NCBI GenBank assembly: GCA_017398725.1
Contig: JAFQFA010000010.1
Coordinates: forward strand, 1 to 64,000
Length of the DNA stretch: 64,000 bases
Origin: Oscillospiraceae bacterium
GTDB lineage: Bacteria; Bacillota; Clostridia; Oscillospirales; Oscillospiraceae
Reading direction: 5' to 3'
Shown here: piece by piece, positions 8,192-17,821 of the stretch
Layout of the letters: each line of letters opens with the position of its first letter
Numbering within the stretch: position 1 is the first letter of the stretch
Notes under the pieces: generated by a model
Told to the model about the DNA's origin: nothing
The model's database searches: none
The model's input: the letters and a program-made list of their open reading frames with translations, nothing else
Translations under genes and position numbers: made by a program

Positions 8192-9061
8192 ATGGAATAT
8201 CTGAGATCATTCTGGTCGCTGCTGACGGATATGCACTTCAAAGACTTTGTTGATATCGTTGTTGTGGCATTTCTGATTTATAAGCTTTTGCCGATCTTCC
8301 GCTCCACCGGAACGGCCCGCATTGCATGGGTGGTTGTGGTTGTTGTGGCGGTGGCAAGTATTGCGAATGTGCTGAAAATGCACACCCTCAGCTTCATTTT
8401 GAGCCAGCTGCTGGCGGTCGGTCTTGTGGCCATTGTGGTGCTGTTCCAACCGGAGCTGCGCCGGATGCTGGATCAGGTGAGCCACAACATGAATGTCAAA
8501 TCCCTTCTGGGTGTGGAAAAGCCTGTACCGGATGTTGTACCAGTCATTGAACAGACGGTACATGCTTGTGAGATCATGAGCCGTGAGCGGGTGGGTGCAC
8601 TGATCGTGTTTGCCCGGGAAAATCGGCTGGATGAGCATTTTAAGACCGGCACGATTCTGGACGCAAAGGTTTCTGAGCAACTGATCCGTAATGTGTTTTT
8701 CCCCAAAGCGTCCCTTCATGATGGTGCGATGATCATTCGAGATAACCGGGTCACCGCCGCCGGATGTGTGCTGCCCCTTTCGGAAAGCGATCGCCTCAGT
8801 GCCGACTTAGGCACTCGCCACCGTGCCGGTGTGGGCATGAGTGAGGTTTCTGATGCGGTGGTGGTGATCGTTTCTGAGGAAACGGGCGTTATTTCCGTTG
8901 CTGTTGGCGGCATGCTCAAGCGCCATCTGGCACCAAAGACCTTGGAGCGGCTCCTGCGCAACGAACTGTGCCCTGAAAATACCCAGCAGAATGATACCCT
9001 TGTACAGAAGCTGCGGCAAAAGCTGAATAACCAGAAGGAGGACAAGGACCATGAAGTATAA
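8192..9061 (+). CDS. cdaA: Diadenylate cyclase (c-di-AMP synthase)
   Basis: CdaA condenses two ATP to cyclic di-AMP, an essential second messenger for potassium and turgor control in Firmicutes. Three N-terminal membrane helices (about residues 12-30, 38-58 and 66-86) precede the DAC domain, which has the catalytic motifs HDGAMII and GTRHRAG. At 289 residues it is full length. cdaR, its usual membrane partner, overlaps the 3' end by 11 nt. The TrkH/KtrB gene at the far end of the window belongs to a class of transporters often controlled by c-di-AMP. Confidence 0.97.
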   Translation: MEYLRSFWSLLTDMHFKDFVDIVVVAFLIYKLLPIFRSTGTARIAWVVVVVVAVASIANVLKMHTLSFILSQLLAVGLVAIVVLFQPELRRMLDQVSHNMNVKSLLGVEKPVPDVVPVIEQTVHACEIMSRERVGALIVFARENRLDEHFKTGTILDAKVSEQLIRNVFFPKASLHDGAMIIRDNRVTAAGCVLPLSESDRLSADLGTRHRAGVGMSEVSDAVVVIVSEETGVISVAVGGMLKRHLAPKTLERLLRNELCPENTQQNDTLVQKLRQKLNNQKEDKDHEV

Positions 9062-10277
9062 GATCCTGACGGCGCTGATGTCTTTGGGTATTGCCTTCGG
9101 TATCTGGGTTTATGTAGTTACGGTGATCAGCCCCAATTCGGATAACACTTATCGTAATGTTTCCGTTACCTTGCAGGGAGAGGCAGTTCTGGAGGAACGG
9201 GGGCTTATGATCACTACGCAGGATATCCCCGGCGTGGATCTGCTGCTGGAAGGTAACCGCAGCGAGCTGCAGAAGCTCAACAGCTCCAATATTTCCGTAA
9301 CCTTGGATGTTTCCAAGATCGACAAACCCGGGGAACACTCCATTCCCATCAACCCCAGCAATATTCGTTTTCCCGGCGATGTGTCCTATAACGCCATTAC
9401 CGTGGCAAGGCGCAATCCGGATAATATCATATTGGAAGTTAAGGATAGGGACAGTCAGCCGGTTCCGGTAGATGTTCGGTGGAACGGTACGGAAGCGGAA
9501 GGATTTACCGCAGACAGGGAAAACCGAAAGCTGGATTTTGAACAGATCCAAGTAAGCGGCCCTGTGGATGTAGTGCCAAACATTGCTTTCGCCCGGGTCT
9601 TTGTTGATCTGACAGGTAAGAGCGGCACGATTACCGAAAGCTTGCCGATTACCTTATGCGATGAAAATGGTGAGCCGGTGGATGCTCGGCTGATTACCAC
9701 CAATACCGGTGTGGTGCAAATGACTCTGCAGATCCTGCCCAATAAGCAGGTGCCGCTGAAGCTCAATGTGGTGTCCGGCGGTGGTGCTACAGAGCAGAAC
9801 AGCATCATCGAAATGGAAACCGATACCATTGAGGTTTTTGCCAGCGATGACACCCTTCAGAAACTGGACTCTGTTACCCTTGGTACGATCCGGTTGGGGG
9901 AAGTGCTGGATGGGGAAGTGCTGAAGTTCCCTGTTATATTGCAGGAAGGTGTTGGCAATGCAAAAGATGTCAAGGAAGTGAGCGTGAAGGTCCGCTTCCC
10001 GGATCTGGAAGTCAAGAAATTGCAGATTGACCGTATTACCGCCGTCAATGTGCCGGAAGGCAAGAAAGCGGAGTTTACCACGAAGACACTGGCGATTACT
10101 GTCCGCGGCCCGAAAAAAGCGATTAAAAGCCTCAAAGCAGAGCATGTGACGGTGACGGTGGATTTTGCCGGCATTCCGGACGGAGCCGCCGAATTACGGG
10201 CAACGGTGAAACTGCATGCAGACTTTTCCCAAGTGGGCGCGGTGGGCGTATATCCCGTGTCAGCAACACTGAAATGA
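9051..10277 (+). CDS. cdaR: CdaR/YbbR domain protein, regulator of CdaA
   Basis: A 408-residue protein with one N-terminal membrane segment (about residues 5-25) and an extracellular array of YbbR domains, recognisable from repeating strands such as VTLQGEAVLEERGL and ITVRGPKKAIKSL. Four YbbR-like units fit the length. CdaR proteins bind and modulate CdaA. It overlaps cdaA by 11 nt. In many Firmicutes glmM comes next; here an RseC-like gene takes that place. Confidence 0.93.
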   Translation: MKYKILTALMSLGIAFGIWVYVVTVISPNSDNTYRNVSVTLQGEAVLEERGLMITTQDIPGVDLLLEGNRSELQKLNSSNISVTLDVSKIDKPGEHSIPINPSNIRFPGDVSYNAITVARRNPDNIILEVKDRDSQPVPVDVRWNGTEAEGFTADRENRKLDFEQIQVSGPVDVVPNIAFARVFVDLTGKSGTITESLPITLCDENGEPVDARLITTNTGVVQMTLQILPNKQVPLKLNVVSGGGATEQNSIIEMETDTIEVFASDDTLQKLDSVTLGTIRLGEVLDGEVLKFPVILQEGVGNAKDVKEVSVKVRFPDLEVKKLQIDRITAVNVPEGKKAEFTTKTLAITVRGPKKAIKSLKAEHVTVTVDFAGIPDGAAELRATVKLHADFSQVGAVGVYPVSATLK

Positions 10278-10278
10278 T

Positions 10279-10677
10279 ATGGAACAGATTGTAAAAGTTT
10301 GTAAGTGCAACAGCGACGGTACGGCACAGGTGCTGTGCCTGCGCCAAAGTGCTTGCTCCGGAGATTATCATAAATGCGCCGGCTGTGGTGCGGTGGAGCA
10401 GAAGCTTCTGTTTACGGCGCAAAACCCCATTGGTGCAAAGCCGGGAGAAACGGTGCGGGTTCGCACTCGCTCCGGACCGGTGCTGCTGGGCGCGGCGATC
10501 CTTTATATCTTGCCGTTGGTTTTGCTGCTGATAGGATATTTGCTTGCTGCCCATCTGTGGAATTTGGGGTATCTCGGCGCTATGGCGGGGTTGGCGTTAG
10601 GACTGTGTCTGGCGGCGATCTATGACCGACTGGTAGCACGCAAGAACCCGCCCCAATATACGATTATCGGTTACTGA
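10279..10677 (+). CDS. RseC/MucC-like (SoxR-reducing system) membrane protein
   Basis: A 132-residue protein matching the RseC/MucC family. Its N-terminal domain has the Cys signature CLRQSACSGDYHKCAGCG (about residues 16-33), followed by a small beta domain and two membrane helices (about 70-92 and 96-116). RseC-like proteins accompany Rnf-type electron transport and redox control, and the Cys cluster may bind metal or an Fe-S centre. It starts 1 nt after cdaR, an unusual partner for c-di-AMP genes. Its role here is unknown. Confidence 0.8.
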   Translation: MEQIVKVCKCNSDGTAQVLCLRQSACSGDYHKCAGCGAVEQKLLFTAQNPIGAKPGETVRVRTRSGPVLLGAAILYILPLVLLLIGYLLAAHLWNLGYLGAMAGLALGLCLAAIYDRLVARKNPPQYTIIGY

Positions 10678-10696
10678 CCGGAAGGAGAGAAACATT

Positions 10697-11575
10697 TTGA
10701 TCAAAAGCATGACCGGATACGGCAGAGGTGTTGTAACCTTAGGCGGCCGTGAATTTACAGTGGAGCTGCGCTCCGTCAACAACCGCTATCTGGATTGTTC
10801 TGTGCGGTTGCCCCGACTGGTATCCTTTGCGGAGGATGCGGTCAAGCAGGCGGTAAAAGCCTCTGTTTCCCGGGGTAAGGTGGATGTTTTTATTTCCTTG
10901 CGCAGTGAGGGTGCAGAGGATGCGAAGGTAGAACTCAATACCGTAGCATTGGAAGGCTATCTCAAAGCCATGAGCCGCATGGTTACCGAGTACGACGTGC
11001 GGGATGATATCAGTGTATCCACGCTTTCCAGAATGCCGGAGATGTTCTTGGTAGAAAAACCGGAGGTGGATGAGGAGCAGCTGCAAAAGGATCTGCTGAC
11101 GGCAGTGTCTGTGGCACTGGAGGGTTATGATGCTATGCGTGTCCGGGAAGGACAGGCACTGGATGCAGATCTGCGCAGCCGGGGTCAGACGATTCTGGAG
11201 CTGGTGGCGCAGGTGGAGCAGGGCAATGCCCAAACCGTGCAGGACTACCGCACCCGTTTGGAGAACAAACTCCGGGAGGTGCTGGAAAATACCGCCATCG
11301 ATGAGAGCCGGATCCTGACGGAGGCGGCGATCTTTGCGGATAAAGTTGCGGTGGATGAGGAAACGGTGCGTTTGCGCAGCCACTTGCAGCAGATGAACAC
11401 CATGCTTGATGGTGGCGGCGCTGTGGGGCGCAAACTGGATTTCCTGCTTCAGGAAATGAACCGGGAGGCCAACACCATCGGCTCCAAATGTACCGATGTG
11501 AAGCTGGCACGGATTGTTGTGGATATCAAGGCGGAACTGGAAAAAATTCGTGAGCAGACCCAGAATATCGAGTAA
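10697..11575 (+). CDS. yicC: YicC family protein (RNase-like, stress-associated)
   Basis: A 292-residue YicC protein. It opens with MIKSMTGYGRG and ELRSVNNRYLD, the family hallmark, and ends with the C-terminal EMNREANTIGSKC and a helical IKAELEKIREQ segment. YicC proteins have been described as endoribonucleases. The start is TTG (10697) served by AAGGAG at 10682-10687; the later ATG at 10709 would lose the conserved first residues. remA follows, the normal order in Firmicutes. Confidence 0.93.
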   Translation: MIKSMTGYGRGVVTLGGREFTVELRSVNNRYLDCSVRLPRLVSFAEDAVKQAVKASVSRGKVDVFISLRSEGAEDAKVELNTVALEGYLKAMSRMVTEYDVRDDISVSTLSRMPEMFLVEKPEVDEEQLQKDLLTAVSVALEGYDAMRVREGQALDADLRSRGQTILELVAQVEQGNAQTVQDYRTRLENKLREVLENTAIDESRILTEAAIFADKVAVDEETVRLRSHLQQMNTMLDGGGAVGRKLDFLLQEMNREANTIGSKCTDVKLARIVVDIKAELEKIREQTQNIE

Positions 11576-11584
11576 GAGGTATCT

Positions 11585-11836
11585 ATGAAGCTATTGAATA
11601 TTGGTTTTGGCAGTATGATTTCTGCCGGCCGGATCCTTGCCATTATGGAACCTGCGTCTGCACCCATCAAGCGGGTGGTGCAGGAAGCCAAGGAACGGGG
11701 TATGCTGATTGACGCATCTTACGGTCGCAGTACCCGCAGTGTGATCCTCATGGATACGGACCATGTGATCTTATCCGCGCAGGAACCGGAAACATTGGCC
11801 CAGCGCTGGGAGCAGACAAGGGAGGAAGTGCAATGA
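11585..11836 (+). CDS. remA: RemA/DUF370 DNA-binding regulator
   Basis: An 83-residue DUF370 protein. RemA in Bacillus is a DNA-binding activator of biofilm matrix and osmoprotection genes and forms a ring that wraps DNA. The sequence keeps [25 protein letters not shown] and [20 protein letters not shown]. It overlaps gmk by 4 nt, as in many Clostridia. Confidence 0.92.
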   Translation: MKLLNIGFGSMISAGRILAIMEPASAPIKRVVQEAKERGMLIDASYGRSTRSVILMDTDHVILSAQEPETLAQRWEQTREEVQ

Positions 11837-12390
11837 GCGGCAAGTTGTTTGTTATTTCCGGCGCTTCCGGTGTGGGTAAAAGCACAGTGCTTTCCCGTGT
11901 CATGGCCCAGCGGTCTGATTTGCGGTTTTCCGTATCCGCTACCACCCGGGCACCCCGCCCCGGTGAGCAGGAGGGTGTCAGTTACTACTTTGTGACCCGG
12001 GAACAGTTTGAGGAAATGATCCGTCAAAACGCGTTCGTGGAATACGATGCCCATATGAAAAACTGCTACGGCACGCCTCGTGCGCAGCTGGAAGAAAAAT
12101 TGCAGCTTGGGCATGTGATTCTGGATATTGAGCCCAACGGTGCATTCAATGTTCGGGCGCAGTGTCCGGATGCGACCCTGATTTTCGTTGCGCCTCCTTC
12201 TCTGGAAGAATTGGAGCGGCGGCTTCGTGGACGGGGAGACACCCCGGAGGATCAGATCGCCGTCCGTTTGGAGCGTGTGCAATGGGAACTGGAACAGAGT
12301 AAAAAGTACGATTATGTTGTAATCAACAGCCGGGTTGAAACCTGTGCCGATGAAATATTAAAAATTATTGCCGAAAAGGCGGAGAAATAG
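11833..12390 (+). CDS. gmk: Guanylate kinase
   Basis: Gmk converts GMP to GDP. The P-loop is [10 protein letters not shown] near residues 10-19, followed by the GMP-binding [14 protein letters not shown] segment ([12 protein letters not shown]) and the lid region [17 protein letters not shown]. The 185-residue length is normal. It starts inside the remA stop and is followed by rpoZ, the standard order. Confidence 0.96.
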   Translation: MSGKLFVISGASGVGKSTVLSRVMAQRSDLRFSVSATTRAPRPGEQEGVSYYFVTREQFEEMIRQNAFVEYDAHMKNCYGTPRAQLEEKLQLGHVILDIEPNGAFNVRAQCPDATLIFVAPPSLEELERRLRGRGDTPEDQIAVRLERVQWELEQSKKYDYVVINSRVETCADEILKIIAEKAEK

Positions 12391-12402
12391 GAGGAAACTC
12401 AA

Positions 12403-12609
12403 ATGCTTTATCCCCCCGTAGCTGATTTGCTTAAGAATGTACAGAGTCGTTATTTGCTGGTGAATGTGGTCGCCCAGCGGGCCAGACAGATTGCGCAGGA
12501 TGCCGAGACAATGCAGGAAGAACTGCCTGAGAAGCCTGTCACCTTGGCAATTCGGGAAGTTGCGGATGGCAAGCTGTCTGCCAGCCTGAAAGAGGAATAT
12601 ACCAAGTAA
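12403..12609 (+). CDS. rpoZ: RNA polymerase omega subunit
   Basis: A 68-residue small subunit that helps assemble and stabilise RNA polymerase. The conserved segment is YLLVNVVAQRARQIAQDAE near residues 19-37, and a short TLAIREV strand follows. AGGAGG precedes the ATG. Its position between gmk and priA supports the call; the coaBC gene often found here is absent. Confidence 0.93.
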   Translation: MLYPPVADLLKNVQSRYLLVNVVAQRARQIAQDAETMQEELPEKPVTLAIREVADGKLSASLKEEYTK

Positions 12610-12639
12610 GAAAACATGAAGAAGTAAGGAGGGGGCACC

Positions 12640-15084
12640 ATGATCGGTAAAATTGCTGTTTCTGCGGCAAATTTCGCCATTGATAAGCCCTATTCTTACT
12701 ACATTCCTGAGGAAATGCATTTGCAGCCGGGCATGCGGGTCCAAGTGCCTTTCGGTCGGGGCAACCGGACCGCAGAGGGCATCGTCCTTTCAGTAGAACC
12801 GGGCCAGCCCGATGGGCTTAAGCCGGTGTCCTGCTGTTTGGATGATTACCCGGTACTCAGCGATACCATGCTGCGAATGGCTGCCTTTTTGCGGGAACGG
12901 TACTTCTGCACTTTTTTTGATGCAGCCCGCGCCATGTTGCCCGCTGGCCTGTGGTTTGATACAAAGGAAACCTATTCCTTGACGGAAGACCGGACTTGGC
13001 AGGAAAAGCCCTTGCGCGATCCTGCCGCCCGCCAGATTTTGGACATACTGTCCCAAGCTGGCGGCGAAACAGACGGACAGGTTCTCCGGCAGATGTTGGA
13101 TGCAGATGCTTTGGAAAAGGCGTTGCAGTATTTGCTTCGTAAAAAGTGGATCACCGCCCATCAGGACCTCATGCGCCGTACCGGGGATAAAACGGAGCGG
13201 ATCGCCACATTGGCGTCATCCCCGGAAGAGGCTATGGCCTTTGCCGCATCCCGCCCCCGCAGCGCGGCAATGCAGCGCAGCGTGCTGGAACTGATGTGCT
13301 CTGTGGGCAGTGCATCGGTGAAGGAAATCTGTTATTACACCGGCGCAAAGCTGCCGGTGATCAAACGGCTGGCAGAACTGGGGTATCTGACGCTTTCCCA
13401 GCGGGAGGTGCTTCGATGCCGCCAGATCAAGCCCGCCAAACTGGACGGACCTTTGGTGCTCAACGAGGAGCAGGAAGGGGTGTTCCAAGGTTTGCATCAG
13501 CAGATGCGGCAGGAAGATCCCGGCGTGGCGCTTCTTTACGGCATTACCGGATCCGGTAAAACTGCCGTGTATATCCGGTTGATCCAAGCTTGTTTGGAGC
13601 AGGAAAAGCAGGCAATGCTGCTGGTTCCGGAAATCGCGTTGACTCCCCAGCTTCTGGGCGTTATGGCGGCTTATTTCGGGCAGCAGGTGGCGGTGTTGCA
13701 CAGTAGCCTCAGCGCAGCAGAACGCTATGACCAGTGGAAACGGGTCTATAGCGGGCAGGCAAAAGTTGTGGTAGGCACCCGCTCTGCGGTATTTGCGCCC
13801 TGTCCTCGGTTGGGTCTGGTGATCTTGGATGAAGAACAGGAGCATTCCTATAAATCCGAAAACACCCCTCGCTACGATGCAAAAGAAGTGGCGCTTTGGC
13901 GGGGGATCCGGGAAAAATGTCTGGTGCTTTTGGGTTCAGCTACCCCCTCTGTGGAAACAATGTATCAGGCAAAGATTGGAACTTACCGCCTGTACACACT
14001 AAAAAACCGGTATAATGGCCGCTCTTTGCCAAAGGTGGAGATCGTAGATATGCGTCGGCAGCTGCAGCAGGGCAACGACCTTTCCCTAAGCTATGCGCTG
14101 CAGGATGCCATCGGGCAGACCATGGAGCAGCAGAAGCAGACCATTCTGTTTCTCAATCGCCGGGGCAACAGTCGGGCGCTGGTGTGTGTGGATTGCCGCA
14201 AAGCGCCGGAGTGCCCCCGATGCAGCGCCAGATTGACTTATCACAGTGCCAATGAACGGCTGATGTGTCATTACTGCGGTCATTCCCAGAAAACCACCGC
14301 AAGGTGCGATCATTGCGGCGGTCCTTTGAAACGGGTGGGAACCGGCACCCAGAAAGTTCAGCAGGAATTGGAATCCCTGTTCCCGGGAAAGCCTGTTGCG
14401 CGGATGGATGCGGATACAGTCAATGCGGCCAATACCCATGAAAAAATACTCGATCGCTTTAAAGAGGAAAAGATCCCGGTTCTGCTGGGCACCCAAATGG
14501 TTGCAAAAGGGTTAAATATGCCCGATGTGACCTTGGTTGGCGTGCTGGATGCGGACTTGGGTTTGTATAATGATAGCTACCGGGCAGCGGAAAGCACCTT
14601 TAATATGCTTACGCAGGTGGTTGGTCGGGCAGGCCGGGGCGATGCTGCCGGTGCGGCCATGATCCAGACCTTGAACCCGGAGCATCAGGTGATCAATCTT
14701 GCTGCCCAGCAGGATTATGATGGCTTTTATGAACTGGAGATCGGATTGCGGCAGGTACAGCAATGCCCACCTTTCGGTGATCTTGCTTTGATCACCTTCT
14801 CCGGATTGGATGAGGCGGCACTGATGCGGGGCGCGGTATTCTTCCGAGAGAGCTTACGCAGTGTCCTTGCCCAAGAAGAATATAAAAAAGAAGTTTGCAC
14901 TGTGCTGGGGCCTGCCCCGTGTCCGGTGCCGAAGATCAATTATCATTTCCGTTACCGGCTGACCCTGCGCTGTAAAATGACCCCTGCGCTGCGAAGACTT
15001 TTGGCGCATATGCTGCGGCAGTTTTCGCAGGATAAGCAAAACCGGGGGATTTCCGCTTTTGTGGACGTAAACGGATACGAATAG
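12640..15084 (+). CDS. priA: Primosomal protein N' (replication restart helicase)
   Basis: PriA reloads the replisome at stalled forks. The 814-residue protein has the N-terminal 3'-end-binding domain (AVSAANFAIDKPYSYYIP), the helicase core with Walker A LLYGITGSGKT and the DEEQEHSYK motif, and a zinc-binding insertion with Cys pairs in CVDCRKAPECPRC and CHYCGH. GTQMVAKGLNMPDVTLVGVL and QVVGRAGRG are late helicase motifs. AAGGAGG stands before the ATG. def follows after 13 nt. Confidence 0.97.
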   Translation: MIGKIAVSAANFAIDKPYSYYIPEEMHLQPGMRVQVPFGRGNRTAEGIVLSVEPGQPDGLKPVSCCLDDYPVLSDTMLRMAAFLRERYFCTFFDAARAMLPAGLWFDTKETYSLTEDRTWQEKPLRDPAARQILDILSQAGGETDGQVLRQMLDADALEKALQYLLRKKWITAHQDLMRRTGDKTERIATLASSPEEAMAFAASRPRSAAMQRSVLELMCSVGSASVKEICYYTGAKLPVIKRLAELGYLTLSQREVLRCRQIKPAKLDGPLVLNEEQEGVFQGLHQQMRQEDPGVALLYGITGSGKTAVYIRLIQACLEQEKQAMLLVPEIALTPQLLGVMAAYFGQQVAVLHSSLSAAERYDQWKRVYSGQAKVVVGTRSAVFAPCPRLGLVILDEEQEHSYKSENTPRYDAKEVALWRGIREKCLVLLGSATPSVETMYQAKIGTYRLYTLKNRYNGRSLPKVEIVDMRRQLQQGNDLSLSYALQDAIGQTMEQQKQTILFLNRRGNSRALVCVDCRKAPECPRCSARLTYHSANERLMCHYCGHSQKTTARCDHCGGPLKRVGTGTQKVQQELESLFPGKPVARMDADTVNAANTHEKILDRFKEEKIPVLLGTQMVAKGLNMPDVTLVGVLDADLGLYNDSYRAAESTFNMLTQVVGRAGRGDAAGAAMIQTLNPEHQVINLAAQQDYDGFYELEIGLRQVQQCPPFGDLALITFSGLDEAALMRGAVFFRESLRSVLAQEEYKKEVCTVLGPAPCPVPKINYHFRYRLTLRCKMTPALRRLLAHMLRQFSQDKQNRGISAFVDVNGYE

Positions 15085-15097
15085 AAAGAGGATCAAT

Positions 15098-15571
15098 ATG
15101 GCTCTTAGAAAAATTCTGACGGATGCAGAACCTGCTTTGCATAAGACTTGCAAGCCGGTAGAAAACTTTGACAGAAAGCTCCATATACTGCTGAACGATA
15201 TGCGTGACACCCTGATTGAATCCGGTGGCGTTGGCTTGGCAGCCCCGCAGGTAGGTATTTTACGCCGGGTGGTTCTGGTGGATACCGGCGAGGAGATTTT
15301 GGAGCTGATTAATCCGTCACTGGTGGAAACAGATGGCGAACAGACCGGTGCTGAAGGGTGCTTGAGTGTTCCCGGTAAGTACGGTTTGGTAACGCGCCCC
15401 TTTTATGCCAAGGTGCGGGCGCAGGATCGGGACGGAAACTGGTATGAGGCAGAAGGGGAAGAACTGATTGCCCGTTGCTTCTGCCATGAACTGGATCATT
15501 TGGATGGTATTATTTATACCGAGATCATGGAGCGCTATCTGACCGATGAGGAGTTAGCGTTCGACGAGTAA
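15098..15571 (+). CDS. def: Peptide deformylase
   Basis: Removes the formyl group from nascent proteins. All three metal-site motifs are seen: GVGLAAPQVG, EGCLSVPG and HELDHLDG (residues about 131-138). The 157-residue length fits a compact deformylase. It precedes fmt, the enzyme that adds the formyl group to initiator Met-tRNA, as in most bacteria. Confidence 0.97.
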   Translation: MALRKILTDAEPALHKTCKPVENFDRKLHILLNDMRDTLIESGGVGLAAPQVGILRRVVLVDTGEEILELINPSLVETDGEQTGAEGCLSVPGKYGLVTRPFYAKVRAQDRDGNWYEAEGEELIARCFCHELDHLDGIIYTEIMERYLTDEELAFDE

Positions 15572-15591
15572 TCCCTTCGGAGGTTTTTCCT

Positions 15592-16506
15592 ATGCGTGTG
15601 GTATTTATGGGTACGCCGGATATTGCGGCCACCTGTTTGAAAAAGATCCTTGCTGACGGCTTTGATGTGGTGGGTGTTTACACCCAGCCTGACCGCCCGA
15701 AGAACCGGGGCATGAAGCTGGCTTTCTCTCCGGTGAAGGAGGTTGCCATTGCTCATAACCTGCCGGTTTTTCAGCCGGAAAACTTCCGGGAGGAAGAAAC
15801 GGTGGAGCAGCTGCGTACACTGCAGCCGGATGTGGTAGCGGTGGTGGCCTACGGCCGGATTTTGCCCCAAAAGGTGCTGGATATCCCGCATAGCGGCTGT
15901 ATCAATATCCATGCCAGCTTGTTACCCAGCTATCGTGGTTCTGCGCCCTATCAATGGGCGGTGCTGGACGGTTTGGAGGAGACCGGCGTGACGGCCATGT
16001 ACCTCTGCCGGCAGATGGATGCAGGCGATATCATTGATGTGTCCAAGACTCCCATTGACCCCAATGAGACTGCTGGGGAACTGCTGGATCGTTTGGCACT
16101 GCTGGGAGCAGACCTGCTGAGTAAAACGTTGACGGATATCCAAAACGGCTGCGCCTGCCGTCGCATGCAGGATGAAAGCAAGGCAACTTACGCACCCATG
16201 CTGGATAAATCCATGTGTCCCATCGATTGGACCAAGACTGCCTGTCAGGTTCATAACCATGTGCGGGGTCTGCATCCTTGGCCTGTGGCCACGGCGGTTA
16301 TCGGTGGAACGATGTTTAAGATCCATTCTACCGTGGTGGTGGATCAGGAACGGAAAGACCAGCCCGGGAAAGTGCTGGAATTGACGAAAACCGGCTTGCG
16401 CGTTGCCTGCGGACAGGGCGTGGTAGAGATCCGTTCCTTGCAGGCAGAAGGCGGAAAACGAATGGCGGCACCGGATTATTTCCGGGGGCATCCTTTGAAT
16501 ATCTGA
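15592..16506 (+). CDS. fmt: Methionyl-tRNA formyltransferase
   Basis: Formylates Met-tRNA(fMet) using 10-formyl-THF. The N-terminal domain starts RVVFMGTPDIAA, has YGRILPQ, and the catalytic signature NIHASLLPSYRGSAPYQWAVLDG. The C-terminal domain includes CPIDWTKTACQVHNHVRGLHPWP. 304 residues is full length. GGAGG precedes the ATG. Confidence 0.97.
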   Translation: MRVVFMGTPDIAATCLKKILADGFDVVGVYTQPDRPKNRGMKLAFSPVKEVAIAHNLPVFQPENFREEETVEQLRTLQPDVVAVVAYGRILPQKVLDIPHSGCINIHASLLPSYRGSAPYQWAVLDGLEETGVTAMYLCRQMDAGDIIDVSKTPIDPNETAGELLDRLALLGADLLSKTLTDIQNGCACRRMQDESKATYAPMLDKSMCPIDWTKTACQVHNHVRGLHPWPVATAVIGGTMFKIHSTVVVDQERKDQPGKVLELTKTGLRVACGQGVVEIRSLQAEGGKRMAAPDYFRGHPLNI

Positions 16507-16507
16507 T

Positions 16508-17821
16508 ATGGGCGCAAGAGAAACGGCGCTGGGCGCCTTGATCGCCTGCCGGAAAGAAGAAGCATGGTCCAACGGCATTTTGAAGACGTATATCCAGCGG
16601 GATCGGCTGGATCGCAGAGATGCGGCGTTGGCCTCCCGGCTTTGCTACGGTGTGCTGCAAAACCGGCTTTTGCTGGATTTTTACCTGCAGCAACTGCTCA
16701 CCGGCAAGCTGAAAGATCTGCACCCCGGCTTGCGGGATATTCTCCATTTGGGTCTGTACCAACTTTATAAAATGGATAAAATTCCTGATGCGGCGGTGGT
16801 CAATGAATCCGTATCGCTGGCGAAAAAATATTTTCCCCGGCAGAAAAACGGACCGGGCCTTGTGAACGCTGTGCTGCGTGCCGCAGTGCGGGCAGGGGAT
16901 ACGCTGCAGCAGCCAAAATCCTATGTGGAGCGTTACAGCCACCCCCAAGCTTTGGTAGACCTTTTGAAAGACTATGTAGGTAAGCAGCGGCTGGAGCCTA
17001 TGCTTCGGGCCAATAATGAGATCGTCCCTACTGTAATTCAAGTCAATACACTGCGTACAGACGCGGATTCTCTGTTGCTGCAATTGGAGCAGGAGGGAGT
17101 CACTGTGGAAAAGCACGGCTGGATGCCTGATTGCTTGGTGCTGACCGGTACCGGCGATTTGGAACGGCTGGAAAGTTTTCAACGGGGACTGTTTTATGTG
17201 CAGGACTGCGCCGCAAAGCTAAGCGTTCTGTGTGCCCAGCTTCCCGAAAATGCAAACATTCTGGATTGCTGTGCTGCCCCCGGCGGTAAAAGCTTTGCTG
17301 CCGCCATTGCCATGGGCGGCACCGGAACCATCACTTCTTGTGATATCCATTCCCATAAGGCGACGCTGATCGAAAAGGGCGCCTGCCGTTTGGGAATCGA
17401 AAATCTGACCGCGTTGGTGCAGGATGCTTCCGTGTTTGTTCCGGAATGGGAACAGAAAATGGATGCAGTGATCGCGGATGTACCTTGCTCCGGCTACGGC
17501 ATTATCCGTAAAAAACCGGATATCCGCTATAAAGACCCTGCTTCCATGGAGGAGCTTCCTGTTTTGCAGAAAAAGATCCTCTCTAACCAAGCCCGGTATG
17601 TAAAGCCCGGCGGTGTACTGCTGTACTCCACCTGTACGCTGCTGTATCGGGAGAATGAGGCGGTTGTGGAAGCTTTTATAAAGGAACACCCTGATTTTGC
17701 CTTGGAACCTTTGCCGCTCCCCGGAGTCTTTCCGGAAAACACCTCCGGCATGCTGGCACTGGTTCCCGGAGAATATGACACAGACGGCTTTTTTATCAGC
17801 CGCCTGCGGAGAAAATTATGA
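16508..17821 (+). CDS. rsmB: 16S rRNA (cytosine-967-C5)-methyltransferase
   Basis: A 437-residue NusB-domain plus m5C methyltransferase. The N-terminal NusB-like half has ALASRLCYGVLQNR and LRDILHLGLYQL. The catalytic half has the SAM loop CCAAPGGKSF and the two catalytic cysteines in DVPCSGYGIIRKKPD and STCTLLYREN. It starts 1 nt after fmt and overlaps rlmN by 4 nt. Confidence 0.95.
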   Translation: MGARETALGALIACRKEEAWSNGILKTYIQRDRLDRRDAALASRLCYGVLQNRLLLDFYLQQLLTGKLKDLHPGLRDILHLGLYQLYKMDKIPDAAVVNESVSLAKKYFPRQKNGPGLVNAVLRAAVRAGDTLQQPKSYVERYSHPQALVDLLKDYVGKQRLEPMLRANNEIVPTVIQVNTLRTDADSLLLQLEQEGVTVEKHGWMPDCLVLTGTGDLERLESFQRGLFYVQDCAAKLSVLCAQLPENANILDCCAAPGGKSFAAAIAMGGTGTITSCDIHSHKATLIEKGACRLGIENLTALVQDASVFVPEWEQKMDAVIADVPCSGYGIIRKKPDIRYKDPASMEELPVLQKKILSNQARYVKPGGVLLYSTCTLLYRENEAVVEAFIKEHPDFALEPLPLPGVFPENTSGMLALVPGEYDTDGFFISRLRRKL

